A stretch of 64,000 nucleotides of DNA from Bacillus sp. FJAT-49711 (GCF_018343715.1 NZ_JAGYPL010000001.1:832840-896839); one strand, 5' to 3'; counted from the first letter of the stretch, positions 8,435-17,256 are shown. The notes: a model not told the origin generated them from the sequence alone. Translations and numbers: made by a program.

Positions 8435-9745
8435 ATGGTTAAAGATGTTTTTCAAATAAATATAGATACTGATGTACTAGATTTATTACGAAATAAAGTA
8501 AACGAGGAACAAAATATATCCTATAATAAAGTATATCGTGAGCACCGTGCATGGGATAAAATTTGCGCTATAATGGATAGACTTGATGATACGGTTCATT
8601 ACTTAAATAAACTTAAATTAAATACTGGTAGGTACAAAAGTAGTGCGTTTGATTTTTTTGACTTTATGAATAATGCATCTGTGGTTGTGGATTGTATAAA
8701 AGAACTGGTAAAAATTTTTAATGTACCCGATGATAAAATCAAAAAATCAACACAGGTTTTTAATGAACTTGGCAGTGATGGAAAAGGAACAGATGAGAAG
8801 TATTTCGAATACCTACGTTCTTTATGTTCACTTCATCCAGTAGAAACAAGCAGACACAAAAGATATCAAGCTAACGATTTTGAATGTAGCCCATTTGTAC
8901 TTTGGAATAACAGAAAATTATGGCATGAAGACGATTGTGATATCTACGCAGTTGTCTATACCAGTAATGATGGAGAGACAAATAAAAGGGTTCGGATATA
9001 CATTTCACAAATATTTGAATATGTAAAGACGAGATTAGATTTTGTTGAAGAAATAACAAATGCAATTGACCAATATCAAAAACAGGTTATCTCTGACTTG
9101 AAGAATAAAACCATAAAAAAAGAAGTAGAGTTTGAAAATTATATTGATTATCTAAGCAATCTAGACAAAGAACTGGAAGAACGATACGGTTCAGATTGCT
9201 CTTATCCATTTAATTACATGATTAAACTATTTGAACTTAAGTTATCGAACCCCGAAAATAAAGCTATGATGGATCTATACCTAAACGCATTAAAATACGC
9301 TATCGAATTTGAACATAACAGATTGCAAAATATGAATTATTACGGATTTGAAAATAATGGATTATTATATTCTGAAGATAATGTTGAATCATCTTTGTAT
9401 ATTGAATTATATTCACCTCGGAGCAATAGTGATGAGCAAAAAAGATACGGTTATAATTTGGAAAAAATCAGTTATTTAAGTTATGATGCAGGTTATAACA
9501 ATAAACAATGGGCGTACATTCAATTAGATCAAGCACTAATATTTCTGGAAAAGTATGTTTCGTTTCAAGGTGCTAAGAGTGATTTTGAGCACTATGCACT
9601 AGTAAAATTGGCACTGTACTTAGACTGTTTGGAAAATAAATGCTTTATAAATAAGAATATTCCTAATGATTTAAAATACCGTGAAAGATTACTAACTACT
9701 GATGAGTGGAAGGAATTATTTTCTAATAAATTGTCTTTTCATTGA
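8435..9745 (+). CDS. Uncharacterised 436-residue protein
   Basis: A cytosolic, mostly helical, acidic protein with no family I recognise. It lacks a signal peptide, membrane segment, P-loop or obvious nuclease motif. Its helical blocks (residues 10-100, 200-300, 330-425), including a basic stretch with EHNRLQNMNYYGF and a His/Asp-containing segment SDFEHYALVKLALYLDCLE, recall all-helical HEPN-like or TPR-like folds, but that is only an impression. AAAGGAAAT precedes the ATG at good spacing, and a strong terminator follows at 9800-9832. It may be a separate transcription unit or the third gene of the helicase-kinase group. Confidence 0.75.
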   Translation: MVKDVFQINIDTDVLDLLRNKVNEEQNISYNKVYREHRAWDKICAIMDRLDDTVHYLNKLKLNTGRYKSSAFDFFDFMNNASVVVDCIKELVKIFNVPDDKIKKSTQVFNELGSDGKGTDEKYFEYLRSLCSLHPVETSRHKRYQANDFECSPFVLWNNRKLWHEDDCDIYAVVYTSNDGETNKRVRIYISQIFEYVKTRLDFVEEITNAIDQYQKQVISDLKNKTIKKEVEFENYIDYLSNLDKELEERYGSDCSYPFNYMIKLFELKLSNPENKAMMDLYLNALKYAIEFEHNRLQNMNYYGFENNGLLYSEDNVESSLYIELYSPRSNSDEQKRYGYNLEKISYLSYDAGYNNKQWAYIQLDQALIFLEKYVSFQGAKSDFEHYALVKLALYLDCLENKCFINKNIPNDLKYRERLLTTDEWKELFSNKLSFH

Positions 9746-9799
9746 AGAGGTAAGCTTTTCATAAAATGTCTTGAGTTATTAAGCTAAGTATTCAAATAT

Positions 9800-9832
9800 A
9801 AAGGGAATCAGATACTTTTCTGAATCCCTTTA
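9800..9832 (+). terminator. Rho-independent terminator
   Basis: AAAGGGAATCAGA pairs with TCTGAATCCCTTT across a 6-base loop, ending the unit of the 436-residue protein. Confidence 0.8.
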
Positions 9833-9932
9833 ATTATGTACCATTTTTCCCCTATTCTAAGCGAAGATAGAACTAAAAAAGAATAAAAAGAATTGAGTCA
9901 TGATTGAATTTCTATAAAAAGGGGAAGGGAAT

Positions 9933-10055
9933 ATGAAAATTGCCTTATTAAGTTGCACAAAATTTAAGGAAGAGTTTCCATGTGAAGCGAAGAAACTGTA
10001 CAGTAAATCAACCCTTTTTAACAAAGCAGTTAGTTACATTGAATCAAAAGACTAA
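9933..10055 (+). pseudogene. 5' fragment of a DUF6884 (YaaA-like) gene
   Basis: A 40-codon frame behind a strong GGGGAAGGGA ribosome binding site. MKIALLSCTKFKEEFPCEA and KLYSKSTLFNKA match, from memory, the start of DUF6884 proteins (KIALLSCTK..K..CEAREMYSKS..F.KA), which are normally about 140 residues or longer. The frame stops at residue 40, so the rest is lost. The intact start region means a short peptide could still be made. Confidence 0.65.
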
Positions 10056-10095
10056 TGAAAGTAGTGTATTAGTTAAAAGAACAGATTTTTAATTT

Positions 10096-10185
10096 AAATC
10101 ATTTTACACATCACTTGTAAAAAACTTATAAATTCAATTATTTCAGACCTAATTCGCCCCCTACCACCAGTATCATTTATTAGTC
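10096..10185. repeat. Diverged intergenic repeat, copy B
   Basis: Shares the exact seed AAATCATTTTACACA with 3863-3877, then weaker similarity over about 70 bases including GACCTAATTCGCCCCC. Old duplicated intergenic DNA is the likeliest reading. Confidence 0.35.
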
Positions 10186-10242
10186 AGAAACAATTATATA
10201 GCAACATTTAAAAGGACTGTAAGATTAGTTAATCATTATCCA

Positions 10243-10470
10243 TTATTTAGAAGTAAATCCTCCATCCACAACAAATTCACTTCCTGTAGCATAACTAGAC
10301 TCATCAGATGCTAAGAACAATACCATATAAGAAGATCTCTAGGCTCTGCTGCATGCGGTGGAATTGGGAAATTGACCTCTAGTGTCTTTCTTAAATCAGG
10401 ATCTCTTTTCAATGCAGTTTCTTCTAACTGGATTTTTATTAGACTTGGATGGACAAGATCACAGTGCCTG
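10243..10470 (-). pseudogene. Frameshifted C-terminal remnant of an SDR oxidoreductase
   Basis: On the minus strand one frame reads VHPSLIK..LEE, DPDLRKTLEVNFPIP and AAEPRDLL. After a frameshift near 10335 another frame continues VLFLASDESSYATGSEF and VVDGGFTSK, then TAA at 10243-10245. This is the classic C-terminus of short-chain dehydrogenases (FLASDESSYxTGxxxxVDGG). The N-terminal Rossmann part with TGxxxGIG and the YxxxK catalytic site is missing, and the upstream side runs into a palindromic repeat. A dead gene. Confidence 0.85.
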
Positions 10471-10528
10471 TCCCAAAGTTTGATATAGCTTAAATCATTA
10501 CCGCACCCGGGGGCTGGCCCCTTTTTTT
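10464..10528. repeat. Imperfect palindromic repeat, copy 2
   Basis: GTGCCTGTCCC (10464-10474) faces CGGGGGCTGGCCCC (10508-10521), followed by a T run. A degenerate member of the palindrome set that abuts, or interrupts, the SDR remnant. Confidence 0.55.
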
Positions 10529-10663
10529 CAAAAAAGAGCCACATCATTAAAATACAAAATTAATATTCCGAATCACTCCGTAAATACTAACAAATATGCT
10601 ATAGTAAATAAGCCTTTGTACAAATACTACGGCATTCATATAAGAAAAGAGACGTGATTAGCC

Positions 10664-11950
10664 TTGCTTGACTTCTTACAACTAGGTATTCGAAAAGAAA
10701 TTAACTATACATTAAAGTCATTAGGAATAGTAGCTCCTACTTCCATCCAAGAACGGACGATCCCATCCGTACTGGAGGGGAAGGATGTTATTGCAAAAGC
10801 CCAAACGGGAACAGGAAAGACGTTGGCTTTTGTTCTTCCCATTCTTGAAAAGATAGATGTGCACAAGTCGGATGTTCAAGCACTTATTTTAACTCCCACA
10901 AGAGAATTGGCTCAGCAAATTTCAAAAGAAATTAAGAGAATCATGGAGAACGTAGAAGGCATCCATGTGTTAGCTGTGTACGGTGGTCAAGATGTGGAGC
11001 ACCAATTAAAAAAGTTAAAAGGTGCCAGACATATTGTCGTTGCAACTCCTGGGCGGTTATTAGATCATATTCGCCGTGGCACAATTGACCTTTCAACGGT
11101 TGGGATGCTTGTATTAGATGAAGCGGACCAAATGTTACATATGGGTTTTCTTCCAGAGGTAGATGACATCATACAAGAAACACTTTCTTCCAGACAAACA
11201 ATGCTATTCTCTGCGACAATCCCAAATGAAATAAAATCTCTTGCAAAAAAATATATGGTAGAGCCAGAATACATTGAAGCGAAAGCTAAAAACGTAACGG
11301 TTGAGGAGATTAAACAAGTAGTTATTGAAACAACTGATCGGAGAAAACAAGCAACTTTATTCCATTTAATCGAAGAACATCGTCCTTTTTTAGCGATAAT
11401 ATTTTGTCGTACAAAAATTCGTGCCAGCAAGCTTCACGAAGCTTTGCTTGCCAACGGGTACGAATCAGACGAGTTGCACGGTGATTTATCGCAGTCTAAA
11501 CGGGAAAAAGCGATGAAACGTTTTCGTGATGCGAAAACTCAGTTTTTAGTTGCAACAGACGTTGCTGCAAGGGGACTTGATGTAGAAGGGGTGACACATG
11601 TCTACAACTATGATATTCCACATGATGTGGAAAGCTATGTTCACCGGATTGGACGAACTGGCCGTGCAGGTGGCGATGGAATTGCCATTACGTTAGTGGC
11701 TCCTAAGGACCTAGAGTTCCTAAGAATGATTGAAAAAGGGATTCATCAAAGTTTGAGAATTCAAGTGATTAAAGGAGTCAGTATCCCTGATCGCGAGGAT
11801 TATGAGAGAGTAGGCAGCAAGCAACAATCTGGTAAACGCTCGGAAGGTCGTAAAAAATCAGCGACACCTTCTTCCGATAGAAAACCGAATAATAGTCGAA
11901 CAAAAGGGAATAGCGATAATAGAAGAACAGGTAGAAAACGTGCCCGTTAA
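10664..11950 (+). CDS. DEAD-box ATP-dependent RNA helicase
   Basis: A 428-residue superfamily 2 helicase that unwinds or remodels RNA, for example in ribosome assembly, mRNA decay or cold response. All motifs are present in order: Q-motif [10 protein letters not shown], motif I AQTGTGKT, Ia PTRELAQQ, Ib [51 protein letters not shown]. The C-terminal 60 residues are a basic, Ser/Arg/Lys-rich tail typical of RNA-binding extensions of Bacillus Csh-type helicases. The start is TTG; upstream AAGAGACGTGA is a moderate ribosome binding site. It is followed after 29 bp by the 202-residue gene, so they are probably co-transcribed. Confidence 0.95.
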   Translation: MLDFLQLGIRKEINYTLKSLGIVAPTSIQERTIPSVLEGKDVIAKAQTGTGKTLAFVLPILEKIDVHKSDVQALILTPTRELAQQISKEIKRIMENVEGIHVLAVYGGQDVEHQLKKLKGARHIVVATPGRLLDHIRRGTIDLSTVGMLVLDEADQMLHMGFLPEVDDIIQETLSSRQTMLFSATIPNEIKSLAKKYMVEPEYIEAKAKNVTVEEIKQVVIETTDRRKQATLFHLIEEHRPFLAIIFCRTKIRASKLHEALLANGYESDELHGDLSQSKREKAMKRFRDAKTQFLVATDVAARGLDVEGVTHVYNYDIPHDVESYVHRIGRTGRAGGDGIAITLVAPKDLEFLRMIEKGIHQSLRIQVIKGVSIPDREDYERVGSKQQSGKRSEGRKKSATPSSDRKPNNSRTKGNSDNRRTGRKRAR

Positions 11951-11979
11951 AGAATTGATCATAATAGGAGGGGACACCT

Positions 11980-12588
11980 ATGCTACATAAACAAATGCAA
12001 CGATACATTACATCACAAATGAATGCAGAGAAAAAGCTAGAGATATATACAGAGGAAAAGGAGTATATTGAGAAACATGATTTAATCTCAAACGACGTAA
12101 CATTAATAGAAAAAGATCCTACTACACGTTTTCAAGATGCTTACATAGAGAGATGTGATAAAGAAACAGAAGAAACGCTATCTGAAGAATCATACGCATT
12201 TTTACAACAACCGGTGGTCTACCTGCAAAAACATAGGAATGAATTTCTCTACTTAGAATCTAACTGGTTGGAACTAATCGGCGTTGATGCTATTACCTTT
12301 GAAGTCAATGATGTATTTGGAACGTACGACATCATGGTCGGATTAAAGCTGCAGAAAAAGTTTGAGACAGCACTTAAAGAAAACTTACGCAAAGAATTAC
12401 ATGGAGATGCAGCAAGATTTGAATTGATGTTTAATCAAAATGATGGCGTATGGGACTTAAATTTTCCGTTGAATTATGTGGATGGGTTCCAAGAAGAGAT
12501 GTCATTAGAGGAAGCATATCGATTCATTTATCGATTTTTATTTACATTAGTAGAAAGAATAGAAGATAGAAGTAAGGGCGGGAATTAA
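11980..12588 (+). CDS. Hypothetical protein downstream of the DEAD-box helicase
   Basis: A 202-residue soluble acidic protein. A strong AGGAGGGG sits 7 bases before the ATG. The first 90 residues are charged and helical; residues 90-200 have an alternating pattern (FLYLESNWLELIGVDAITF, FELMFNQNDGVWDLNFPLNY) that looks like a mixed alpha/beta fold. No signature I know. It lies 29 bp behind the helicase and about 70 bp before a GIY-YIG gene on the same strand, which suggests one operon. Confidence 0.75.
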   Translation: MLHKQMQRYITSQMNAEKKLEIYTEEKEYIEKHDLISNDVTLIEKDPTTRFQDAYIERCDKETEETLSEESYAFLQQPVVYLQKHRNEFLYLESNWLELIGVDAITFEVNDVFGTYDIMVGLKLQKKFETALKENLRKELHGDAARFELMFNQNDGVWDLNFPLNYVDGFQEEMSLEEAYRFIYRFLFTLVERIEDRSKGGN

Positions 12589-12657
12589 CTGTTATATCGC
12601 ATTTCTTATTCACATATGTTAGCATTAATCTCTATACAAAAAGGGACGTGAACAAAC

Positions 12658-13032
12658 ATGATAAAAATTAGCATACCTACATCAGATATTACAATCACAC
12701 AACGGAAACAAACTCCGAAAGAAAACGAACCAGAAATCAAAGATATTTATGGCTTCATTGATTTTCACAAGATACCACGAGACAAAGGCGGCATCTTCTT
12801 ATTTTTCAATAAAAATGATGAACTTCTTTTCGTTGGAAAAGCACGGAAACTACGTCAAAGAATTAAAAAACATTTTGAAGATACAGTTTCACCTATTAAA
12901 CAGCACAGAGACGAAGTATATAAAATCGATATTTGTTTAGTAGAAGATCCAATGGAACGAGAAATATATGAAACGTATATCATTAATAAACTCCAGTCGA
13001 AATATAACGTGGAGAAAGTATTTTATAAATAA
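12658..13032 (+). CDS. GIY-YIG nuclease family protein
   Basis: A 124-residue protein with a GIY-YIG-like fold: DKGGIFLFFNKNDELLFVGKA corresponds to the two strands carrying the name motif (here GGIFLFF and LLFVGKA), followed by RKLRQRIKKHF with the conserved basic residue and by the glutamate in MEREIYETYIINK. The layout matches the UvrC N-terminal nuclease and small bacterial homologues. The first Tyr of the GIY motif is replaced by Phe, so activity is not certain. GGGACGTG precedes the ATG. Confidence 0.85.
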   Translation: MIKISIPTSDITITQRKQTPKENEPEIKDIYGFIDFHKIPRDKGGIFLFFNKNDELLFVGKARKLRQRIKKHFEDTVSPIKQHRDEVYKIDICLVEDPMEREIYETYIINKLQSKYNVEKVFYK

Positions 13033-13422
13033 GGTTGTTTTTCGTAAAAATTATTGCTTGTATACACCTTTTGATTGTAGCTAACTTTCGAGTGACTTTT
13101 TAAGTTATTTGATATGACAATTCTAATAGAGAAGATAATCGCATACTCAATAGTCGAGATTTTGTTACAACCAACTAATTTTAAGAAGTTATATATCGAC
13201 CCCGACCACGAGTATCCAACCTATAATTTGCATATATTAGAGTTTGGTTTCAAATAACAGAAATAATAAAAGAAACAGCATTGGGGGACATTCCAGTGCC
13301 GTTTTTTCTTCTTAAATCAATATGGGTAACCGTACCATAACTAAAATGAGTATAATCTAATTTTTTATCTACCAGATAGATGATACGCACTTGGGATTAC
13401 ATTTAATTTAACCCTTACATAT
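13033..13422. other. Gene-free stretch between converging genes
   Basis: 390 bp between the GIY-YIG gene and the end of the minus-strand SNF2 gene. It contains one terminator (13278-13307) and otherwise AT-rich sequence. ATATCGACCCCGACCACG near 13194 faintly recalls the core of the two intergenic repeats but is too short to call. Confidence 0.5.
13278..13307 (+). terminator. Rho-independent terminator
   Basis: GCATTGG pairs with CCAGTGC (one G-T pair) across an 8-base loop and is followed by GTTTTTTCTTCTT. It probably ends the DEAD-box/GIY-YIG unit. Confidence 0.75.
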
Positions 13423-15579
13423 TTAAATCAAGCTTTCTAAAGACTCCCCAACTTTGCGTTGAATACGTTCCTTCTCTAGATTTAATACTTTTTGCTTAAT
13501 GGATTCCTCCGCTTCCTCTTGCTTATTTAATGCAAGTGAAGCAACATCGGATTCTCTCGCGTATAAATCAAATAAGTTAGCCTTTTCTCCTAAAACTTCA
13601 AGCATGGTGACATCAATGCTATCTTCCGTTAATAGTCGATACACGATCACGTTTCTAGATTGCCCCATTCGATAGGCCCGGCTAATGGCCTGTTCTTCTG
13701 TAGAGGGTTTCCACTGAGGTTCGCAAAGAATCACAATATTGGCCGCTTGTATGTTTAATCCAACTCCTCCAGCTGTAATTTGGCTGAGTAGGACGGATCC
13801 GGGGTGAGCATTTGTAAATACATCGATAATTTCTTGTCTTCTTGCAATTGGAACATCACCTGTAATAGCTTCAAATGTTCTTCCTTTTAAATGCTGTTGG
13901 ATTGTATGGATTACACTCCTGAAAAAGGAAAACACTAATACCTTGTGTCCGTTTTCAGCTGCGGCATCACATATATCTAATAGTTTTTCCAATTTTGGTG
14001 AATGCTCCGGTGAACCACCTTGCCATGCTGCCCGCCGCATGGACATTAATTTTCCTTCCATGACCGCTTGCTTATAGTACCTTTCTTCCTTTTCAGCAAA
14101 ATCCATCCACTGTGGGATGATTTCCAGTTCAGGCAATTCACATAGAACATCTTTTCTATTTCTTCTTAAATAAACTGGTGCCACAGCCTGCTTAAATTCG
14201 TGTGGTTGCAACAAATATAATTCGTTCGATAACTTTTCAGCAATATCCGGTTGTAATATGGATATTAATTGCTTCATTTCTTCCAACCGATTTTCAAGTG
14301 GTGTTCCGCTCATAAATAAAACATATTCCGCCATATCTGCAAGTTTGTATATACTTTGTGACCGTTTTGCCTCCGGGTTTTTGACATAGTGTGCTTCGTC
14401 CACAATGAGCGTATCTAATTGGTGTTCTTCTTCAAAGTTCATTCGTAATGTTTGTTCATACGTTGTAATGAGAACACCGGAATTTGCTTGCCATTTTGCA
14501 AATTCCTCATCGCGTTTAGGGCCATGGAAAATATATGTATGTAGTTTAGATCGCTGATGAATTTCTCTATTCCAATTTGCTACTACACTTAATGGACAAA
14601 CAACCATGGTATATTTTTGATTGTTTTGGAATAAATGATTGATTATTGCTAGTCCCTGTATGGTTTTACCTAATCCCATTTCATCTCCGAGTAAAGTCCG
14701 CTTATGATATAACGCATATTTGGCTCCAAACTCTTGATATCCTCTTAATGTAACATTTAAATCTGTCACATCTAAAGTATATTGATTCACTTTATCTACA
14801 AAGTCTGTTGGTAAATTTTCGAGAGACTCAATGTGTGCTGCGCCTGTCACTTTTTCTATTTCGGTGTAATAAGAAGCATTTTCACGAACAAAGTGTTGGA
14901 TCAATTCCTCTTTGTTCACACTAAAATGAAGAATTTCATTTAGTTTTTCTTTTATGTTGTTTAAATTCTTTTTATTTTTTTCTTGGTTCAGATTTTCATA
15001 GGCTAACTTTATTTTTTCCTTTTCAGCTCTAGATTGAAATAGGGAGCCAATCATGTGTTTCTGCTTTTTTGCAGTTTCAATATCAGGGGTAATCGCGTCT
15101 TTAAATTGATTGAAATCCGCTTTAAATTCTTCAATAACCTTTAGTAGTTGCCATTTATTGTAAATAGATTCTAGTAAATTTATACCTTCATTCGATACTT
15201 TATCCGGATTGATTCTGGGAATCGCTTGTTGGTAAACAGATTCTTTGATTCTGGAGACAGCATTGTAAATCGAATAAGCGCTTTTCTCCCCGATGCCATC
15301 CATTTGCATCAGCTCTTCAGGTTCATGATTTACAATATCATAAATGGTTCGGAAGCCATTATTGACCAATAAATTTATGGGCAACCCTTTTTCTAGAGTC
15401 GAAATCACATCCATTGGCATCGACTTTAATTTTTCTGCACCCTCATTAATCTTCATTCTTTCCAATACATCATTAATTTCTTGATTAAAGGAATCCTCTG
15501 AGAATTGGTGAATGCTCTCCTGAATACGATTTAATTCAGAAACGAAGCTCTTTAGATCTCTTTTGTTTCTAATCATCAC
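13423..15579 (-). CDS. SNF2-family DNA helicase/ATPase
   Basis: A 718-residue Swi2/Snf2 translocase. Residues 55-110 contain a helix-hairpin-helix-like segment (MQMDGIGEKSAYSIYNAVSRI) likely to bind DNA; residues 140-250 are helical and coiled-coil. The helicase core starts near 275: Walker A GDEMGLGKT about 298-306, DEAH 394-397, then MSGTPLENRLEEM, and the C-terminal half with VFSFF, LLSQITAGGVGLN and ISRAYRMGQ (motif VI). Such proteins remodel protein-DNA complexes and occur in repair and in defence clusters. The ATG is at 15577-15579 with only a weak GGGTGAT in front. It is transcribed alone. Confidence 0.93.
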   Translation of the reverse strand: MMIRNKRDLKSFVSELNRIQESIHQFSEDSFNQEINDVLERMKINEGAEKLKSMPMDVISTLEKGLPINLLVNNGFRTIYDIVNHEPEELMQMDGIGEKSAYSIYNAVSRIKESVYQQAIPRINPDKVSNEGINLLESIYNKWQLLKVIEEFKADFNQFKDAITPDIETAKKQKHMIGSLFQSRAEKEKIKLAYENLNQEKNKKNLNNIKEKLNEILHFSVNKEELIQHFVRENASYYTEIEKVTGAAHIESLENLPTDFVDKVNQYTLDVTDLNVTLRGYQEFGAKYALYHKRTLLGDEMGLGKTIQGLAIINHLFQNNQKYTMVVCPLSVVANWNREIHQRSKLHTYIFHGPKRDEEFAKWQANSGVLITTYEQTLRMNFEEEHQLDTLIVDEAHYVKNPEAKRSQSIYKLADMAEYVLFMSGTPLENRLEEMKQLISILQPDIAEKLSNELYLLQPHEFKQAVAPVYLRRNRKDVLCELPELEIIPQWMDFAEKEERYYKQAVMEGKLMSMRRAAWQGGSPEHSPKLEKLLDICDAAAENGHKVLVFSFFRSVIHTIQQHLKGRTFEAITGDVPIARRQEIIDVFTNAHPGSVLLSQITAGGVGLNIQAANIVILCEPQWKPSTEEQAISRAYRMGQSRNVIVYRLLTEDSIDVTMLEVLGEKANLFDLYARESDVASLALNKQEEAEESIKQKVLNLEKERIQRKVGESLESLI

Positions 15580-15904
15580 TGATCACCCGCATCTTTTTGT
15601 TCATTAAAGCCATTGTAATTGCTTTAACCTGAAACAACAATAGAACTAGAATCAAACCGTTAGGACAAAAAAAGTGATTATGCTCAAGACGATGAGAGGC
15701 ATGGAAAATTAATATAAGAATAGGCTAGTTAAAATGACGTCCCAATAATGTTCTTTTATGCAGGAATTTGCAACTTTTTATCGAATTAGTGGAATTGATA
15801 GTTAATAGCTACACAGCTGGAAAAATAGCAGTAACAATCATAAGGAGCCAATAATCCATAATATGCGCATGCTTTTTTGTCATTAATAAAGGAGGTGAAA
15901 AGAA
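15580..15904. other. Divergent promoter region
   Basis: About 325 bp between divergent SNF2 and Mrr-type genes. AT-rich; it should hold promoters for both. I see no gene or strong hairpin apart from the ribosome binding site AAAGGAGGTGA ending near 15898. Confidence 0.5.
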
Positions 15905-16687
15905 ATCAAGAAAAAAGAAGTTGCAAAAATAATTGACGCACTTAATAGTCTATCTTTGTTTCTAGGTTTATATGTTTATTTCAAAATGCATTCATTGACA
16001 TATGCTGGACTAGCTACGTTTGGTGGAATTTTTCTCATACAGGTAGTTAGATTTACTATTATAGGATTTAAAAATAAAAAGCTTATCCAGTCTGGAATTA
16101 ATGAAGTAGATCAAATGGATGGGTTTCAATTTGAGGAATACTTAGCATTATTATTTAAGATGAGTGGATATAATGCAAAGATAACAAAGTCTCGTGGTGA
16201 TTTTGGTGCCGACTTAATTCTTGTTAAAGATAATGTGAAAACGGTTGTACAAGCAAAGCGCTATTCCTCCAATGTAGGAATAAAGGCTATACAGGAAGTG
16301 GTTGGTGCAGTTCAACACTATAAAGCTGATAAATCCATGGTGATTACAAATAGTTATTTCACTAATCCAGCGATTGAATTGGCTAAAACAAACAATGTAG
16401 AATTAATTAACAGAGATCAACTTGTCAAAATGTTGCTGGAAGTACGACCAGGTGACAGCCGTAAAAAACAAAAAAATCTTCCACCGGAAAAAATAGCGAA
16501 CAGTAATAGAGAAAAAATTGATATTCCAGTTTGCCCAAGGTGTGAAAAAGAAATGGTTATAAGGAAAAGCAGACAAGGTAATGAGTTTTTTGGCTGTTCT
16601 AATTTCCCTTCTTGTAGGCAAACAATGGGTATACGATATGAACAGAATAAGTCATTTATGGCAGCTCCTGATGTACATAGTAAATAA
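15905..16687 (+). CDS. Membrane-anchored Mrr-type restriction endonuclease with zinc ribbon
   Basis: Domain order: two short hydrophobic segments at the N-terminus (LSLFLGLYVYF and TYAGLATFGGIFLIQ), a Mrr_cat nuclease (MDGFQFEEYLALLFKMSGY, GDFGADLIL with the catalytic Asp, VVQAKRY with the Q-x-K pair), and a topoisomerase-type zinc ribbon (CPRCEKEM and FFGCSNFPSC). It probably cuts DNA, and the membrane anchor places it near incoming DNA. The only good ribosome binding site, AAAGGAGGTGA, lies just before codon ATC at 15905, in frame; TTG at 15956 is the first ordinary start but has no such site and would cut into the first helix. So I place the start at 15905, or the original ATG there has mutated. 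Confidence 0.85.
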   Translation: MKKKEVAKIIDALNSLSLFLGLYVYFKMHSLTYAGLATFGGIFLIQVVRFTIIGFKNKKLIQSGINEVDQMDGFQFEEYLALLFKMSGYNAKITKSRGDFGADLILVKDNVKTVVQAKRYSSNVGIKAIQEVVGAVQHYKADKSMVITNSYFTNPAIELAKTNNVELINRDQLVKMLLEVRPGDSRKKQKNLPPEKIANSNREKIDIPVCPRCEKEMVIRKSRQGNEFFGCSNFPSCRQTMGIRYEQNKSFMAAPDVHSK

Positions 16688-16787
16688 AGACATTGTAACT
16701 TAATAGGACCACTGACAATTCTTAGAACTCAATATGAAAGAAAATGACTTGGAAGAATTGCTTAGATAATAGGATGATTCAGTGGAA

Positions 16788-16818
16788 TAAAAAAAGCCCT
16801 TCTCATTTTGAAGGGTTT
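16788..16818 (-). terminator. Terminator of a decayed minus-strand gene
   Basis: Read on the minus strand: CCCTTC, 7-base loop, GAAGGGC, then TTTTTTT. It follows directly after the minus-strand remnant at 16852-17060, which supports that remnant having been a real gene. Confidence 0.75.
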
Positions 16819-16851
16819 CAATCTACAAATTCTAAACCGATAATTTTAAAG

Positions 16852-17060
16852 TTACTTTATCTTATGCAAATCACTACTCAGTTCAATAATCCACACTTTC
16901 TGACTAATATTATCTGCTTTATTGATAAAACCCTTTACATCATTAAAAACACCATCATGCCACGTCTCGATGATTATGTTTTACATATGAAACTCTAATG
17001 CAAATCTTAATTTAATGTTTATTTCCTGTGTTGGTATATTTATCAAGGATTGGAACTAAT
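16852..17060 (-). pseudogene. Decayed minus-strand gene, C-terminal part
   Basis: The minus strand keeps one coherent frame: INIKLRFALEFHM, an in-frame TAA, then IIIETWHDGVFNDVKGF and INKADNISQKVWIIELSSD up to TAA at 16852-16854. The protein-like text on both sides of the internal stop and the terminator behind it mark a recently broken gene. The upstream part is lost. No family recognised. Confidence 0.55.
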
Positions 17061-17087
17061 TTGGAAATCTACTAAACATGCTCACGC

Positions 17088-17240
17088 ATGAAAAATCAAT
17101 GCGATATAGCTGTCACTAAAGATTACCGAAATCAAATGGCACATAAAGATGCGATTCCTTTATCGACTGCACAGAAATGTAGAGAGCTTATATTATGTGG
17201 AAAAAAACTCTTAATAAAATTATTACAGATGACATTATAA
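17088..17240 (+). pseudogene. C-terminal remnant of a HEPN-like protein
   Basis: A 50-codon frame from ATG 17088. The stretch TKDYRNQMAHKDAIPLSTA with QKCRELILCGKKLL resembles the R-N-x-x-x-H helix and end of HEPN-domain proteins, as in RNases of abortive infection and toxin systems. Only the C-terminal end is left and there is no ribosome binding site. I infer a dead defence-type gene. Confidence 0.5.
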
Positions 17241-17256
17241 AGTAAAAGTTCATTGA

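Larger units (their letters stand above)
9746..10663. other. Decayed stretch without intact genes
   Basis: About 920 bp holding a terminator, the 5' remnant of a DUF6884-like gene, a diverged intergenic repeat, a frameshifted SDR remnant on the minus strand and a palindromic repeat copy (each listed separately). TATAGTAAAT near 10600 may belong to the promoter of the DEAD-box gene. Confidence 0.7.

Noticed and set aside
16744-16998. 84-codon plus-strand frame
   Set aside because: It lies opposite a coherent decayed minus-strand gene with its own terminator; no ribosome binding site.
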